The translations under genes and the position numbers were made by a program. Shown here piece after piece: positions 1 to 8,898 of a stretch of DNA of 64,000 bases. A model generated the notes under the pieces. It saw only the letters and a list, made by a program, of their open reading frames with translations. It ran no database searches and had not been told where the DNA came from. The stretch is from Spirosoma lacussanchae (lineage in GTDB: Bacteria; Bacteroidota; Bacteroidia; Cytophagales; Spirosomataceae), in assembly GCF_005870035.1 (NCBI RefSeq), contig NZ_SWJG01000007.1:124001-188000 (forward strand), written 5' to 3'. The stretch's first letter is position 1, and each line of letters begins with the position of its first letter.

Positions 1-909
1 GTAGGTGGCCCGCCATTTGGTGTCGCGGTAGTCGTACGACACCTCCAGATACGGTTTGGTACCGGCCTCGCCGGTGTCGTTGGCCCGGGTATTGATCCGG
101 ACCGGAATATCGCGGTAGTAGTTGAAGTAATTGGGATGAGTCAGGTAACCGAGCGGAGTCGTATCCCACGGAACAAATCCATCAACGCCGAAGAGCTGCT
201 GGTTAAACAGCTGCCAGGGCCGGAGCTGGTCGTAGACCCACTTGTCGGCGGTGTGTTTGTTGTTTAGAAAGTCGATGTCGGTTTTGCCCAGGAACGTATA
301 AACGCTGCACTCATACCCCGACAGCACGACCTTTACCCCTGACTCGAACAGAATCCGGAACGATTCGGGGTCGGTTTCGAAGTTATAATCACCCACGCTC
401 AGCTTTCCCAGACCGGGTTTGAACGGCAGACCGGGCGTCCGGGCCGCACAAACAACCACCTCTTCGATCTGCGGAATCAGTTCCGGATGGTTTTTAACCA
501 GCGTAGCGACGTTGGTAACGGGGCCGATGGCCAGAATCGGCATTTTTTCGGCCCGGAGAGCCTTAGCCATGGCCCGGGTGGCGTCATTCTCGACGCCCGC
601 ATCCTTAGCCGTATCGGACCCTTTATAGACTGGAATAGTACGGCCGGTCTGGTTGTACCAGCCCAGCAGTTTCTGGGTTACGGCATAGGCATAGTCGGCA
701 TAGGTAACGGTGCTGATTCCTACCAGTTCTACCTTATCGGGGTGTTGCAGGGCCATGATGAGCGCAATGGCATCGTCGACTTCGCGGGCGGTTTTGTCTT
801 TCATCCCGATCATGATGTCGGTGTCGAGCCAGATCCGGCGGGGTTTGGCAGCTGGCTGGGCCAGGGCCGAAAACGAGGTGAGCAGCAGGCAGAAAAAAAA
901 TGAACGCAT
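1..909 (-). CDS. Nucleoside hydrolase, secreted (3' end outside window)
   Basis: An inosine/uridine-preferring type nucleoside hydrolase, which would split the N-glycosidic bond of ribonucleosides. The ATG is at 909 and 303 codons lie in the window; the C-terminus is beyond position 1. Residues 1-18 form a signal peptide with an ALA-Q cleavage site, so the enzyme should act in the periplasm. The family's calcium-binding Asp cluster is visible as DTD at 29-31 and DD at 45-46, separated by a longer spacer than in the compact DTDxGxDD form; a later GYECSV segment also fits. It lies downstream of a kinase gene on the same strand with a 69 bp gap, which suggests nucleoside or thioribose salvage (inference). 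Confidence 0.85.
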   Translation of the reverse strand, partial: MRSFFFCLLLTSFSALAQPAAKPRRIWLDTDIMIGMKDKTAREVDDAIALIMALQHPDKVELVGISTVTYADYAYAVTQKLLGWYNQTGRTIPVYKGSDTAKDAGVENDATRAMAKALRAEKMPILAIGPVTNVATLVKNHPELIPQIEEVVVCAARTPGLPFKPGLGKLSVGDYNFETDPESFRILFESGVKVVLSGYECSVYTFLGKTDIDFLNNKHTADKWVYDQLRPWQLFNQQLFGVDGFVPWDTTPLGYLTHPNYFNYYRDIPVRINTRANDTGEAGTKPYLEVSYDYRDTKWRATY

Positions 910-978
910 GTAAACGACAGTCGAAAAAGAGAAAAAGCCACCCTCCGGCCGATGGCGGGAATAGCAGTAAGAGAACAA

Positions 979-1962
979 TCAGCGGAGCAGAGAATGGGCG
1001 TCGTCGAGCAGATTGCGCTTGGCCTCCAGCGACAAACTGAGCGGTAGCTGGGCCAGCCCAATCAGCCGACGCATAATTTCAACGCCCGTAAACTGCTGGC
1101 GCAGGGTATCGTCGAAACCATTTGGTTTCTCATACGACGACAGAATGGTATTGAGCACCGTAGCCGGTTGTTCGGCCATCATCAGGTGGGCGATCATGAT
1201 GCCCAGATCGAATTCGGGAGGCCCGTAAAAACAGAACTCCGGATCAATCACCTTAACGCCATCCGTGGTCTGGAGCCAGCTGCCGGGGTAGTAGTCGCCG
1301 TGCAGCAGCGCCCGCCCATCGGCCTTGTACACCGCACCCAGTTGCCCGACGCGTCGTTTCAGATCGGTATCGTTTTTGTAAGGTGCAGCGAGCGCCTGCA
1401 AACCCGGCTGAACGGTATCGAGGTCGAACCCGTTGTCGGCCAGGAACGGGTAGTTGAAGATATGCTCGTGGTTAAGCGCCCGCATGTCGCGGTTGGCAAA
1501 CGCCGGATCGGGCACATCGGTCGAGAACTGGCTGTGCAGCACCGACAGGTAGCCGGTCAGGGCCCGGGCATCGGCTTCATCGAGCTGACGGCAGGGCTGG
1601 TACAGAAAGGTGTAGTCGGTAGCGGTGCCGAGGTCTTCCAGCACCAGTATGTTGTTTTCTTCGTCCATACCCAGCAGCTGCGGCATCCGCTCGGCCAGCA
1701 TCGGAACGGCCTGCGCTTTCTGGTAGAAACGACCTTCGATGATAGCCCGGTCGGCCGGGGCCGCAATAGTCGGGTATTTTTCGACGTATCCCCTCGATTG
1801 CTTGATGATGAGCGTCCGCAGCGGGGTGGTGATCCGCAGGGTGTAGTTCATATTTCCCTCGCCCGGTTTCTCCGCCGACGAAACGACCTCGGCGGTATCG
1901 AGCCAGCCGCGTCGGCGCAGGTAGTCCTGTATGGCATGGGGTTGTTGTGCGTCCAGATGCAT
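979..1962 (-). CDS. Phosphotransferase, methylthioribose-kinase-like
   Basis: A 327-residue kinase of the aminoglycoside phosphotransferase / choline kinase fold. A glycine-containing loop (GEGNMNY, 34-40) is followed by a Lys in IIKQ (about 54). The catalytic HGD is at 221-223, and the metal-binding Asp is in IDPEFCFYGP (240 onward), a segment very close to that of 5-methylthioribose kinase (IDPEFAFYGPMGFDIG). The family assignment is firm; the MTR substrate is inferred from that motif and from the nucleoside hydrolase just downstream, which could supply a ribose-containing product. No mtnA or other methionine-salvage gene is in view. It sits 90 bp downstream of the porZ-like gene, so co-transcription is possible but not shown. 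Confidence 0.75.
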   Translation of the reverse strand: MHLDAQQPHAIQDYLRRRGWLDTAEVVSSAEKPGEGNMNYTLRITTPLRTLIIKQSRGYVEKYPTIAAPADRAIIEGRFYQKAQAVPMLAERMPQLLGMDEENNILVLEDLGTATDYTFLYQPCRQLDEADARALTGYLSVLHSQFSTDVPDPAFANRDMRALNHEHIFNYPFLADNGFDLDTVQPGLQALAAPYKNDTDLKRRVGQLGAVYKADGRALLHGDYYPGSWLQTTDGVKVIDPEFCFYGPPEFDLGIMIAHLMMAEQPATVLNTILSSYEKPNGFDDTLRQQFTGVEIMRRLIGLAQLPLSLSLEAKRNLLDDAHSLLR

Positions 1963-2052
1963 ATTTTTTTCTGTTCAGACCGATGGTTTCGCAGGGAGTC
2001 ACGCGCTGAGCGTCCGGCCCGAAGCATGTAACCCGAAACCAACGACAAAGTT

Positions 2053-4356
2053 CTACCGCACAACGGCCAGCTTGCCGGCCAGTCCTTCGGTGCCGTTGGC
2101 GCTGACGACAACGACCAGATAGATGCCTGTCTGGGCCGTTCGGCCGCGGTAGTCGCGCAGGTTCCAGGTTGCCGTACCGCCCTGCGAGCGTGTTTCGTAA
2201 ACCAGCTGGCCCCCGGCGTCCAGAATCTTCACCGTGGCGTTATCGGTCAGGCCGTTGATACCGACCGTGCCGGTAAAGTCGGGCCGTACCGGATTGGGGA
2301 AGATGGTCAGGGCACTGAGCGTTTCGGCGGGTTCGGTAGCCGGGCCGCGATACGAGATCAGGCCGTTGGCGGTTTGGATATATACGCTGCCGCCGGCAGA
2401 TTCGATTGCCAGCGCCTGAATGGCCGTGCTGGGGAGGGGGCTGTTCCGGGCAGTAAACGTGTCGAGCAACTGTGACCCGTCGGGGGCTACCCGGTACAGG
2501 CCGCTGCGCGTACCGATCCATTTTCGGTTGCCGCCATCGACCGCCATCGCCGTAACGACCTCGTTGGTCAGCAGCCGCCGACCGTTGAGCAGGGGCGGCT
2601 GGGCGTTAACTACCGGATCGAAGGCACCGGCCGGATTGTCGAATACGGTAGGGCCTATATCTGTACCGACCCAGATGGCCCCGTTGCGGTCTTTGACGAG
2701 GGTCTGGATGCTGCCCGACAGCAAACCGCCTTCGTTGCGCAGGGTGGTCAGCGACCGGGTCCGGTTTGTTTGCGGATCGAAGACCAGCAGGCCGAAGCCA
2801 CCGTCGAGCCGGAGCCACACGAACCCATTGTCGTCGGGTACGACCTGCGCGATATTGGTCTGGTTAACGGCCGGAAACGACTGAAACTGGCCATCGCTCC
2901 GGCGCACGTGCAGTGTAGCCAGCTGGGTGTTAAAGCCAGCCGTGCTGATCCACAGATTCCCGTCGCGGTCGGTTGCCAGACTGCTGATAAACGACCCGAC
3001 CGAGGTCGGCAGGGTAACGGCTGCAAGGGCTTGCTCCGCCGTCTGGCTCCAGAGGCCGCCCCCGAAACTGCCCAGAAACAGTCGCTGCTCGGCGGGCAGG
3101 TACGCGGCCGAGTTGAAACCACGGCTCAGATTGGCAGCACTCAGCTGCAGCCAGCGGTCGGCGGGTACGGCATAGGCCTCGGCCGCAGGCTGACCGCTGG
3201 CCAGCGTTGTTCCTTCCTGCGGGCCCGCCGGTAAGGCGATGAGCAGATTCGGGTAGGTATACAGCTGGGCGAATACGTCGCGGGTGGGGCCTTCGGGGGT
3301 AATCGGAGTAAACGCGCCGGCGTTACCCGACAGGAGGCCGTTCTGGCCGTCGGCTACCCAGATGCGGGACCCATCCACTACCAGCTCGCGCGGGTTTGCC
3401 AGTAACGTTCCCGCAAAAACGCCTGCCCCCGGCACCGTGACGGACTGGCTGGTCGCTACCGCCACGCCGGTTGTACCCGCAAACTGCCGCACTACCGGGC
3501 TGCTCAGCGCCTGGGTCAGTACCCACCGACCCAACTGCCGCTCCAGAATACCCTGACCAGGTACGGCGGCCGACAGCCGGTTCTGGGCGCTCACAATGGT
3601 TTCGATACGCGTATCGGGTTCGGGAACCGCCCGCCAGTTGGCCGGGTCGGCCAGGTTGACGGTGGGGGCAAACCGGATGGCCCGCAGGCGTCGGCCGGTT
3701 TCGAACGGTTGCAGCGGTGCTGTCAGTGCAAAAAGGCTGTCGGTAGTGGCTGCCGTCTGAAAAATGGGCAGGGGCGAGCCGTTGGGGCGCAGGCTGAAGT
3801 AGGTATCCCGAATCTCATTCCGGGCCAGATCGAAAACCACCAGGCCAAAGTCGGTGCTCAGGTACGCATTGGTACCGATGCGGTTGATGTGGTTGATGGC
3901 GCGGGAAGCTGGCAGGTTAGGCGCCGTGGCAATAATATCGATGGTCTGTACGGACCCCGGTTCGCCGGTGGCCGAGAGCGAGAGCAGGTCGATGAGGCCA
4001 CTTCGATACGCAATAAAAAGCCGGTTCTGGTCGGGCAGGTACAGCAGCCGCGCAATACCCACATCGCTCAGCCCCTGCTGTTTACCCAGAATTTGAGTTT
4101 CGTTGGTTGTTTTGTCGAGAGAGAAAAAGCCGTTCTGCGTGGCCGCGTACACCCGGTTGCCCGCTACGGCGACCGACTGGCCCGGCAGGTAACTGACGTG
4201 CGAACGCCAGGTCCCCAGCTGGGCGAAGGCCGGAGCCGTAACGCTACCCGCGAAAAGCAGCCAGCCGACGGCCGCCAGCAGTCTGGCCCACCGTCGGCTG
4301 CATACCGGGTTATCCAGAAAATAGGCCGGTGGCTGGCTAGTCGTTATCGTCTTCAT
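2053..4356 (-). CDS. porZ: PorZ-like type IX secretion protein with two-component-type propeller and CTD
   Basis: A 767-residue exported beta-propeller protein. The first 45 residues end in a hydrophobic stretch and an AFA-Q signal cleavage site. The mature start ([35 protein letters not shown]) has the layout of PorZ, the cell-surface component that delivers anionic LPS to the type IX attachment complex. Further propeller blades of the ligand-sensor type follow ([26 protein letters not shown]). The last ~85 residues are a type A sorting domain ([12 protein letters not shown] ... TGIYLVVVV). The ATG at 4356 was chosen because it gives the signal peptide; it overlaps the end of tdk by 20 bp, indicating coupling. 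Other T9SS genes are not in the window. Confidence 0.8.
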   Translation of the reverse strand: MKTITTSQPPAYFLDNPVCSRRWARLLAAVGWLLFAGSVTAPAFAQLGTWRSHVSYLPGQSVAVAGNRVYAATQNGFFSLDKTTNETQILGKQQGLSDVGIARLLYLPDQNRLFIAYRSGLIDLLSLSATGEPGSVQTIDIIATAPNLPASRAINHINRIGTNAYLSTDFGLVVFDLARNEIRDTYFSLRPNGSPLPIFQTAATTDSLFALTAPLQPFETGRRLRAIRFAPTVNLADPANWRAVPEPDTRIETIVSAQNRLSAAVPGQGILERQLGRWVLTQALSSPVVRQFAGTTGVAVATSQSVTVPGAGVFAGTLLANPRELVVDGSRIWVADGQNGLLSGNAGAFTPITPEGPTRDVFAQLYTYPNLLIALPAGPQEGTTLASGQPAAEAYAVPADRWLQLSAANLSRGFNSAAYLPAEQRLFLGSFGGGLWSQTAEQALAAVTLPTSVGSFISSLATDRDGNLWISTAGFNTQLATLHVRRSDGQFQSFPAVNQTNIAQVVPDDNGFVWLRLDGGFGLLVFDPQTNRTRSLTTLRNEGGLLSGSIQTLVKDRNGAIWVGTDIGPTVFDNPAGAFDPVVNAQPPLLNGRRLLTNEVVTAMAVDGGNRKWIGTRSGLYRVAPDGSQLLDTFTARNSPLPSTAIQALAIESAGGSVYIQTANGLISYRGPATEPAETLSALTIFPNPVRPDFTGTVGINGLTDNATVKILDAGGQLVYETRSQGGTATWNLRDYRGRTAQTGIYLVVVVSANGTEGLAGKLAVVR

Positions 4357-4960
4357 ACACCCACTCTTTCCGCCCGGCTTTGTCGCCGAGGTTGAAGCAG
4401 CGTCGGCACCGGGCCTCGTAGCTATCGGTCTCGCCCAGCAGCACCCGCTCCTGCGATGGCACCAATCGGTACGAATATTGCGCAATGTCACCGCAGACTA
4501 CGCAAATGGCATGAACTTTCGTGACAAACTCGGCAACACCCATCAGCTGCGGCATACAGCCAAAGGGATTTCCGGCAAAGTCCATGTCGAGGCCCGCAAT
4601 AATAACGCGTTGCCCCTGATTGGCCAGTGTGGTACATACCTCAACGATTTCTTTATCGAAAAACTGTGCCTCATCGATACCGACTACGTCACAGGAACCG
4701 GCTAGCGCCAGAATTTGGCCCGCTGTTTGCACCGGAGTGGACGGAATACTCAACGCAGAGTGTGATACGATGTTGTCTTCGTGATAGCGCGTGTCCAAAG
4801 CCGGTTTAAAAATGCGAACATTCAGTTTGGCGATGTGGGCGCGGTTCAGCCGTCGGATCAGTTCTTCGGTCTTACCCGAAAACATGGAACCGCAGATTAC
4901 TTCGATCCAGCCCGTTCGGAGATGGGGTGGTTCACGACGTCGAGTGGGCTCAATGAACAT
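4337..4960 (-). CDS. tdk: Thymidine kinase
   Basis: Phosphorylates thymidine to dTMP in nucleotide salvage. The 207 residues carry the type II thymidine kinase signature: P-loop GSMFSGKT at 24-31, DEAQFF at 96-101 and the GLDMDF lasso-side segment near 123-128. Two cysteine pairs (153/156 and 185/188) form the structural zinc site. Length fits the family. The stop codon lies inside the start of the porZ-like gene, a 20 bp overlap. The same tdk-porZ adjacency is something I would expect to be conserved in relatives but cannot check here. Confidence 0.95.
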   Translation of the reverse strand: MFIEPTRRREPPHLRTGWIEVICGSMFSGKTEELIRRLNRAHIAKLNVRIFKPALDTRYHEDNIVSHSALSIPSTPVQTAGQILALAGSCDVVGIDEAQFFDKEIVEVCTTLANQGQRVIIAGLDMDFAGNPFGCMPQLMGVAEFVTKVHAICVVCGDIAQYSYRLVPSQERVLLGETDSYEARCRRCFNLGDKAGRKEWVYEDDND

Positions 4961-5174
4961 GTTGCATCAATTGGTGTCGGAGCCGGCAGGCGGGTGCCGG
5001 CCTCCAGGCGTTAATCAAAAAGGACTTGCGTATGCGTCAGGATTATTCACTGGTTTTTGTTCCCAGGCAGGTGCGGCCGGCGGTTTTGCCGGAGCCGTTG
5101 CTTGTGCCATGCCAGTGGCTAAAATCTCGCTCGCAGGCCGCTTTTTTTGATTTATTTACAAACACAAAGCACAG

Positions 5175-5182
5175 TAGCTTTG
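5175..5182 (+). promoter_or_regulatory. Possible -7 element upstream of the gene at 5218
   Basis: TAGCTTTG matches the Bacteroidota -7 pattern TAnnTTTG, 35 bp before the ATG. A TTG lies at 5147-5149, but the 25 bp spacing is longer than the usual 19-21, so this is a weak call. An AAAGGA sequence before the ATG could serve for ribosome binding. Confidence 0.3.
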
Positions 5183-5217
5183 AAAAGGATATATTTACAA
5201 AGCAAAGGATTTTACTG

Positions 5218-6486
5218 ATGTCGAACAAGTTTAATACGAACGCTCTTACCGAGTACAGCAAGTCCTACGCCCGTCGGATTGCGGCCGATTTTTACCAGCA
5301 GCATTCAACCATCAGCGGCCAGCAGATTCTGTCCCTGACGCCTATCAGCCAGATCAATTTGTTTGTGGTCAGTGCCTTGTCGGATAAATGGCAGGCCGAT
5401 GCGGAGAAGTTTCGCAGCCCTTATTTCGACTTCTCCCACGTGGAGGTGCAGGAGGCTTTGCAGCATTTCATGAATGTGGTGTCGCAGCATATTTCCGTTC
5501 GGCGCGAACACCTGGAGCCGCTCCTGGCCGATGCTGTTCGCCGGACGATCATTATGATTTTCGACCCGCGGGCTTATTTCGATGATCTGCTGCGGAGCCA
5601 GCCCGAATTTACCCTGACGGCCTCGGCCATCAAACAAATTAACCGATATACGAAAATCAACCAGTTTGTGCCGGCCTATCTGGCGCAGCGGATGAACGGG
5701 AAGCCGTTCATTTACGTAAACCAGGCCCTGACGTACCTCGATGAAGCACTGACGCAGCGGGGGCACGAGCTGGAGCACTACGATAAGTTTGTGGCGCTCT
5801 TTTCCGAGAAAGTGCCAATGGATGTGGCGGCCCTGCTCCGGAGCCACGTACCCGATGGATTTCCGGCGGCTCCGGCCCGTTCGTTCTTCGACGCGGCCAC
5901 CGAGTCGGCCCTGCCCCCCGCGCCCATGGTGCCGCCCGATGCGGTGCCGGCCGACGTGGCGCCTGCTACCGCCCCGCAGCCCGATCCGACCCCCGCTCCG
6001 GTGGCGGTCGATGAGTCATCGTCGGGTGGGTCCATGTTTCTGGGCGATGTGAGCGGCCCTGAGCCTGTTGCCCCAACGGCCTACCCGTCGCAGCTGCAAA
6101 CCGGCGCCCTGTCTGAGCCTTCCTCGACCGATATCGGTTTGTCGGGCCGCACCGAGGACCCGGCCGGGCAGACTCCGTCGCTGAACCAGACCCTGCGCGA
6201 AACGGCGGTAGCGGAGCCGGTAACCGTGGCCGAGACGTTTAACCGGGCGCCGATCGAGAGCGTGGCGCGGAGCATCTCGCTGAACCAGAAATTTCGGTTT
6301 ATCAACCAGCTATTCAACAGCAATACCAACGCCTATAACCAGGCTATCGAAGAAATCGACTCGCTCGACAACTACGGGCAGGCGCTCGATTTGATCTCGT
6401 ACCGCTATGCCTCGCAGTACCTATGGGACATGAGCAGCGACGAGGTGAGCGAGCTGGTCGAAATTCTCAAGCGCCGGTTTGCGTGA
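5218..6486 (+). CDS. Hypothetical cytoplasmic protein with Pro/Ala-rich linker
   Basis: A 422-residue protein of unknown function. The N-terminal ~210 residues are mostly helical and charged, with no membrane segment or signal peptide. Residues ~215-330 form a low-complexity Pro/Ala/Val/Asp linker. The last ~75 residues form a second compact helical block (SLNQKFRFINQLFNSN, ending in EILKRRF). The ATG at 5218 (MSNKFNTN) is preferred over an open extension back to 5026, because upstream residues look non-coding and a TAGCTTTG box lies between. The two-block architecture suggests a scaffold or adaptor, but that is only inference. It is followed by a 14 bp inverted repeat. Confidence 0.75.
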   Translation: MSNKFNTNALTEYSKSYARRIAADFYQQHSTISGQQILSLTPISQINLFVVSALSDKWQADAEKFRSPYFDFSHVEVQEALQHFMNVVSQHISVRREHLEPLLADAVRRTIIMIFDPRAYFDDLLRSQPEFTLTASAIKQINRYTKINQFVPAYLAQRMNGKPFIYVNQALTYLDEALTQRGHELEHYDKFVALFSEKVPMDVAALLRSHVPDGFPAAPARSFFDAATESALPPAPMVPPDAVPADVAPATAPQPDPTPAPVAVDESSSGGSMFLGDVSGPEPVAPTAYPSQLQTGALSEPSSTDIGLSGRTEDPAGQTPSLNQTLRETAVAEPVTVAETFNRAPIESVARSISLNQKFRFINQLFNSNTNAYNQAIEEIDSLDNYGQALDLISYRYASQYLWDMSSDEVSELVEILKRRFA

Positions 6487-6492
6487 CGGGCC

Positions 6493-6549
6493 GCGTCGTG
6501 ATTCGTCGGAGTAGGCTGACTAGCAGCATCGCCCCACGAATCACGACGC
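6493..6549. repeat. Inverted repeat before a TTG-start gene
   Basis: Perfect 14 bp arms at 6493-6506 and 6536-6549 enclose a 29 nt loop. It begins 7 bp after the upstream stop codon and ends 6 bp before the putative TTG start at 6556. No T-run follows, so it could be a rho-independent-like end, an mRNA stabiliser or a structure that limits ribosome access. Confidence 0.6.
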
Positions 6550-6555
6550 CGTACC

Positions 6556-8637
6556 TTGAAGCCTTTCATTCTGTTCGCAGCCTGCTGCTGGTTCGTAGCT
6601 GGCCGGGCCGCAGCTCAGCCGCCCCCTGACCGGACCAACGGCGACATCAGCCAGTTTTTGCAGGATCTCTTTCCCGTACAGACCGAAGGCATCGATTATC
6701 AGTCGGTGTTCGATGTGCTGACCCAGCTCTATGCCAGCCCCCTCGATCTGAATACCGCCACCCGCGACGAGCTGGCCGCTACCTACCTGCTTTCCGAACG
6801 CCAGCTAACCAGCCTGATTTCGTACCGCACCGACGTCGGTGACCTGCTGTCTATTTACGAGCTGCAGGCCGTTCCGGGCTTCGACCTGCCCAGCATTCGT
6901 CGGCTGCTGCCGTTCGTGACGGTGGCGGACGGCCCGCGCCTGCTGGGGGCCATGCCCACGCCGACCGACCATTACATGCTGCTGCGCTTCGAGCAGCTAC
7001 TGGAGCCGCAAAAAGGGTTTTCGGCGGCTACGCCCAACAAAAACGGAAGCCTGCCCACGCGCTATCTGGGTAGCCCGGGGCAGTGGTTCGCCCGGTATCG
7101 CTACAGCCGGCCGCGCGCGTTCAGCTTCGGCCTGACCGTTGAGAAAGACCCCGGCGAGATACTGGGCTGGCAACCCGCGTCGCGTCGGCACGGGCTGGAT
7201 TACGTTTCTTTCCATCTGCAGCTCCAGAACCGGGGCCGCTGGCGCAACATAACGCTCGGCGATTACCAGATGCAGATCGGGCAGGGGCTGGTTCTGTCGG
7301 CGGGATTCGTGCTGGGCAAGAGTGCCGAAACGGTGCAGACGGTTCGACGCCCGACGCTGGGAACCCGGCCCTACACCTCGCTAACCGAGTACGGCTACTT
7401 CCGGGGCGCCACGGCGACCTACGCCCTGCATCCCCGGCTTGACCTGACCCTGCTGGCCGCCCGAAACCGGCGCGACGCCAACACCACGGCAGGCAGCACC
7501 GCCGACGAACTCATTGCTACCTCGCTGCAAACGTCGGGGCTGCACCGAACCCCTTCGGAACGGGACGATCAGGGGCGCCTGCTCGAAACGAACGTGGGTC
7601 TGCACCTGCTCTATCACAACCGCCATCAGCTGCAACTGGGGCTGACGGCCTTGTCTACCACCTACGATCTGTTTTTTCGGAAGCGTAACCTGCCGTATAA
7701 CCGCTACGAATTCACTGGCACAACCAATCGGGTCATCGGCCTGCACGGCGGCTATGTCTGGAACAACTGGAATTTTTTTGGTGAAGTGGCCCGGAGTAGC
7801 GGCTCGCAGACCAACAGCGGGGGGACGGGCGCCGTTGGGGGGGCGCTGGCCAGCCTGACCAAACAGCTCGATCTAGCCGTGGTACTGCGGCATTATGACC
7901 GTAATTTTCACAGTTTTTACGCTAACGCGTTCAGCGAAAGCAGCCGCAGCCAGAACGAAACGGGCCTGTATACGGGGTTGAAATACACCATCTACCGGAA
8001 GCTGGCCGTGAGCGGCTTCGTCGACGCGTATCGGTTTCCGTGGCTGAAGTACCTGGTCGATACGCCGTCGTCGGGTTTCGATTACCTGGTGCACATACGG
8101 TACACGCCCAACCGGCAGACCACGTTCTATGCCGTTTTTCACGACGAGCGAAAAGAAAAGAACCTGCCCGGCAGCAAGTCCGACGAGGTGGTGCGGACTA
8201 CGCGCCGGAGCTTGGCTCTGAACGCTGAATACACCCTGGCGCGGGGCCTGACCCTGCGGTCGCGCGTTCAGCAGGGGAGCTTTGCCTACGCGGGTCGCGC
8301 CAGATCGAACGGGTTCGCGCTGGTGCAGGATGTGCAGTATGAGCGTCGGCGCTTGAGTCTAAGCGGACGGGTGGCTCTTTTCGGTACCGATGATTACGAC
8401 AGTCGGCAGTATGTATACGAGCGCGATGTGCTGTACGCGTTTTCGTTTCCGGCCTATTTTAACCGGGGTATCCGGCATTACCTGCTGGTACAGTACAACC
8501 TGAGCCGTCATCTGGACCTGTGGCTTCGCTGGGCCCGCACCGACCTCACGAACCAGACCACCGTAGGCTCCGACCTCGACCAGATCGACGCGCCCCACAA
8601 AACCGAAGTCAAAGTCCAGGCCCGCTGGCGTTTTTAA
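6556..8637 (+). CDS. Helix-hairpin-helix, beta-barrel-like exported protein
   Basis: A 693-residue exported protein. A signal peptide (FILFAACCWFVAGRAAA) ends near residue 20. Residues ~60-125 hold ComEA-type helix-hairpin-helix repeats (LDLNTATRDELAATYLL, LLSIYELQAVPGFDLPSIRRLL). The remaining ~550 residues are rich in alternating aromatic/polar strands typical of an outer-membrane beta-barrel and end in KVQARWRF, with the terminal Phe common in barrels. The family is known in Bacteroidota but, to my knowledge, without an assigned role. The start must be TTG at 6556: an in-frame stop lies at 6517 and no ATG or GTG intervenes before the signal peptide. The inverted repeat just upstream may affect its translation. 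Confidence 0.8.
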   Translation: MKPFILFAACCWFVAGRAAAQPPPDRTNGDISQFLQDLFPVQTEGIDYQSVFDVLTQLYASPLDLNTATRDELAATYLLSERQLTSLISYRTDVGDLLSIYELQAVPGFDLPSIRRLLPFVTVADGPRLLGAMPTPTDHYMLLRFEQLLEPQKGFSAATPNKNGSLPTRYLGSPGQWFARYRYSRPRAFSFGLTVEKDPGEILGWQPASRRHGLDYVSFHLQLQNRGRWRNITLGDYQMQIGQGLVLSAGFVLGKSAETVQTVRRPTLGTRPYTSLTEYGYFRGATATYALHPRLDLTLLAARNRRDANTTAGSTADELIATSLQTSGLHRTPSERDDQGRLLETNVGLHLLYHNRHQLQLGLTALSTTYDLFFRKRNLPYNRYEFTGTTNRVIGLHGGYVWNNWNFFGEVARSSGSQTNSGGTGAVGGALASLTKQLDLAVVLRHYDRNFHSFYANAFSESSRSQNETGLYTGLKYTIYRKLAVSGFVDAYRFPWLKYLVDTPSSGFDYLVHIRYTPNRQTTFYAVFHDERKEKNLPGSKSDEVVRTTRRSLALNAEYTLARGLTLRSRVQQGSFAYAGRARSNGFALVQDVQYERRRLSLSGRVALFGTDDYDSRQYVYERDVLYAFSFPAYFNRGIRHYLLVQYNLSRHLDLWLRWARTDLTNQTTVGSDLDQIDAPHKTEVKVQARWRF

Positions 8638-8898
8638 TCGTCGGTCACGATCGAAGCCATGCGGGTTCAGCGGTTTTGTTAACAGCGGCCGATGTCAACG
8701 GTCGTTTGGGTCGATCGTAGCACCCCGAGCCCTGGAGGGGGGCTGTCAATAGCCTATTGCCAATTCAGTAAACGATACCCCAATAGGGGCGGGACTGTCC
8801 GTACACCGATTCACAATAAAAAAAGGGGATAATACTCGTCAAAGATCATAGACTTTGACTTTTTCGCTACTTTCGGCAAGATACCCAGCTCAACCGCC

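Noticed and set aside
1168-2031. Long plus-strand frame opposite the kinase gene
   Set aside because: It is antisense to a gene with clear catalytic motifs, and its translation shows no family features; high GC creates such frames.
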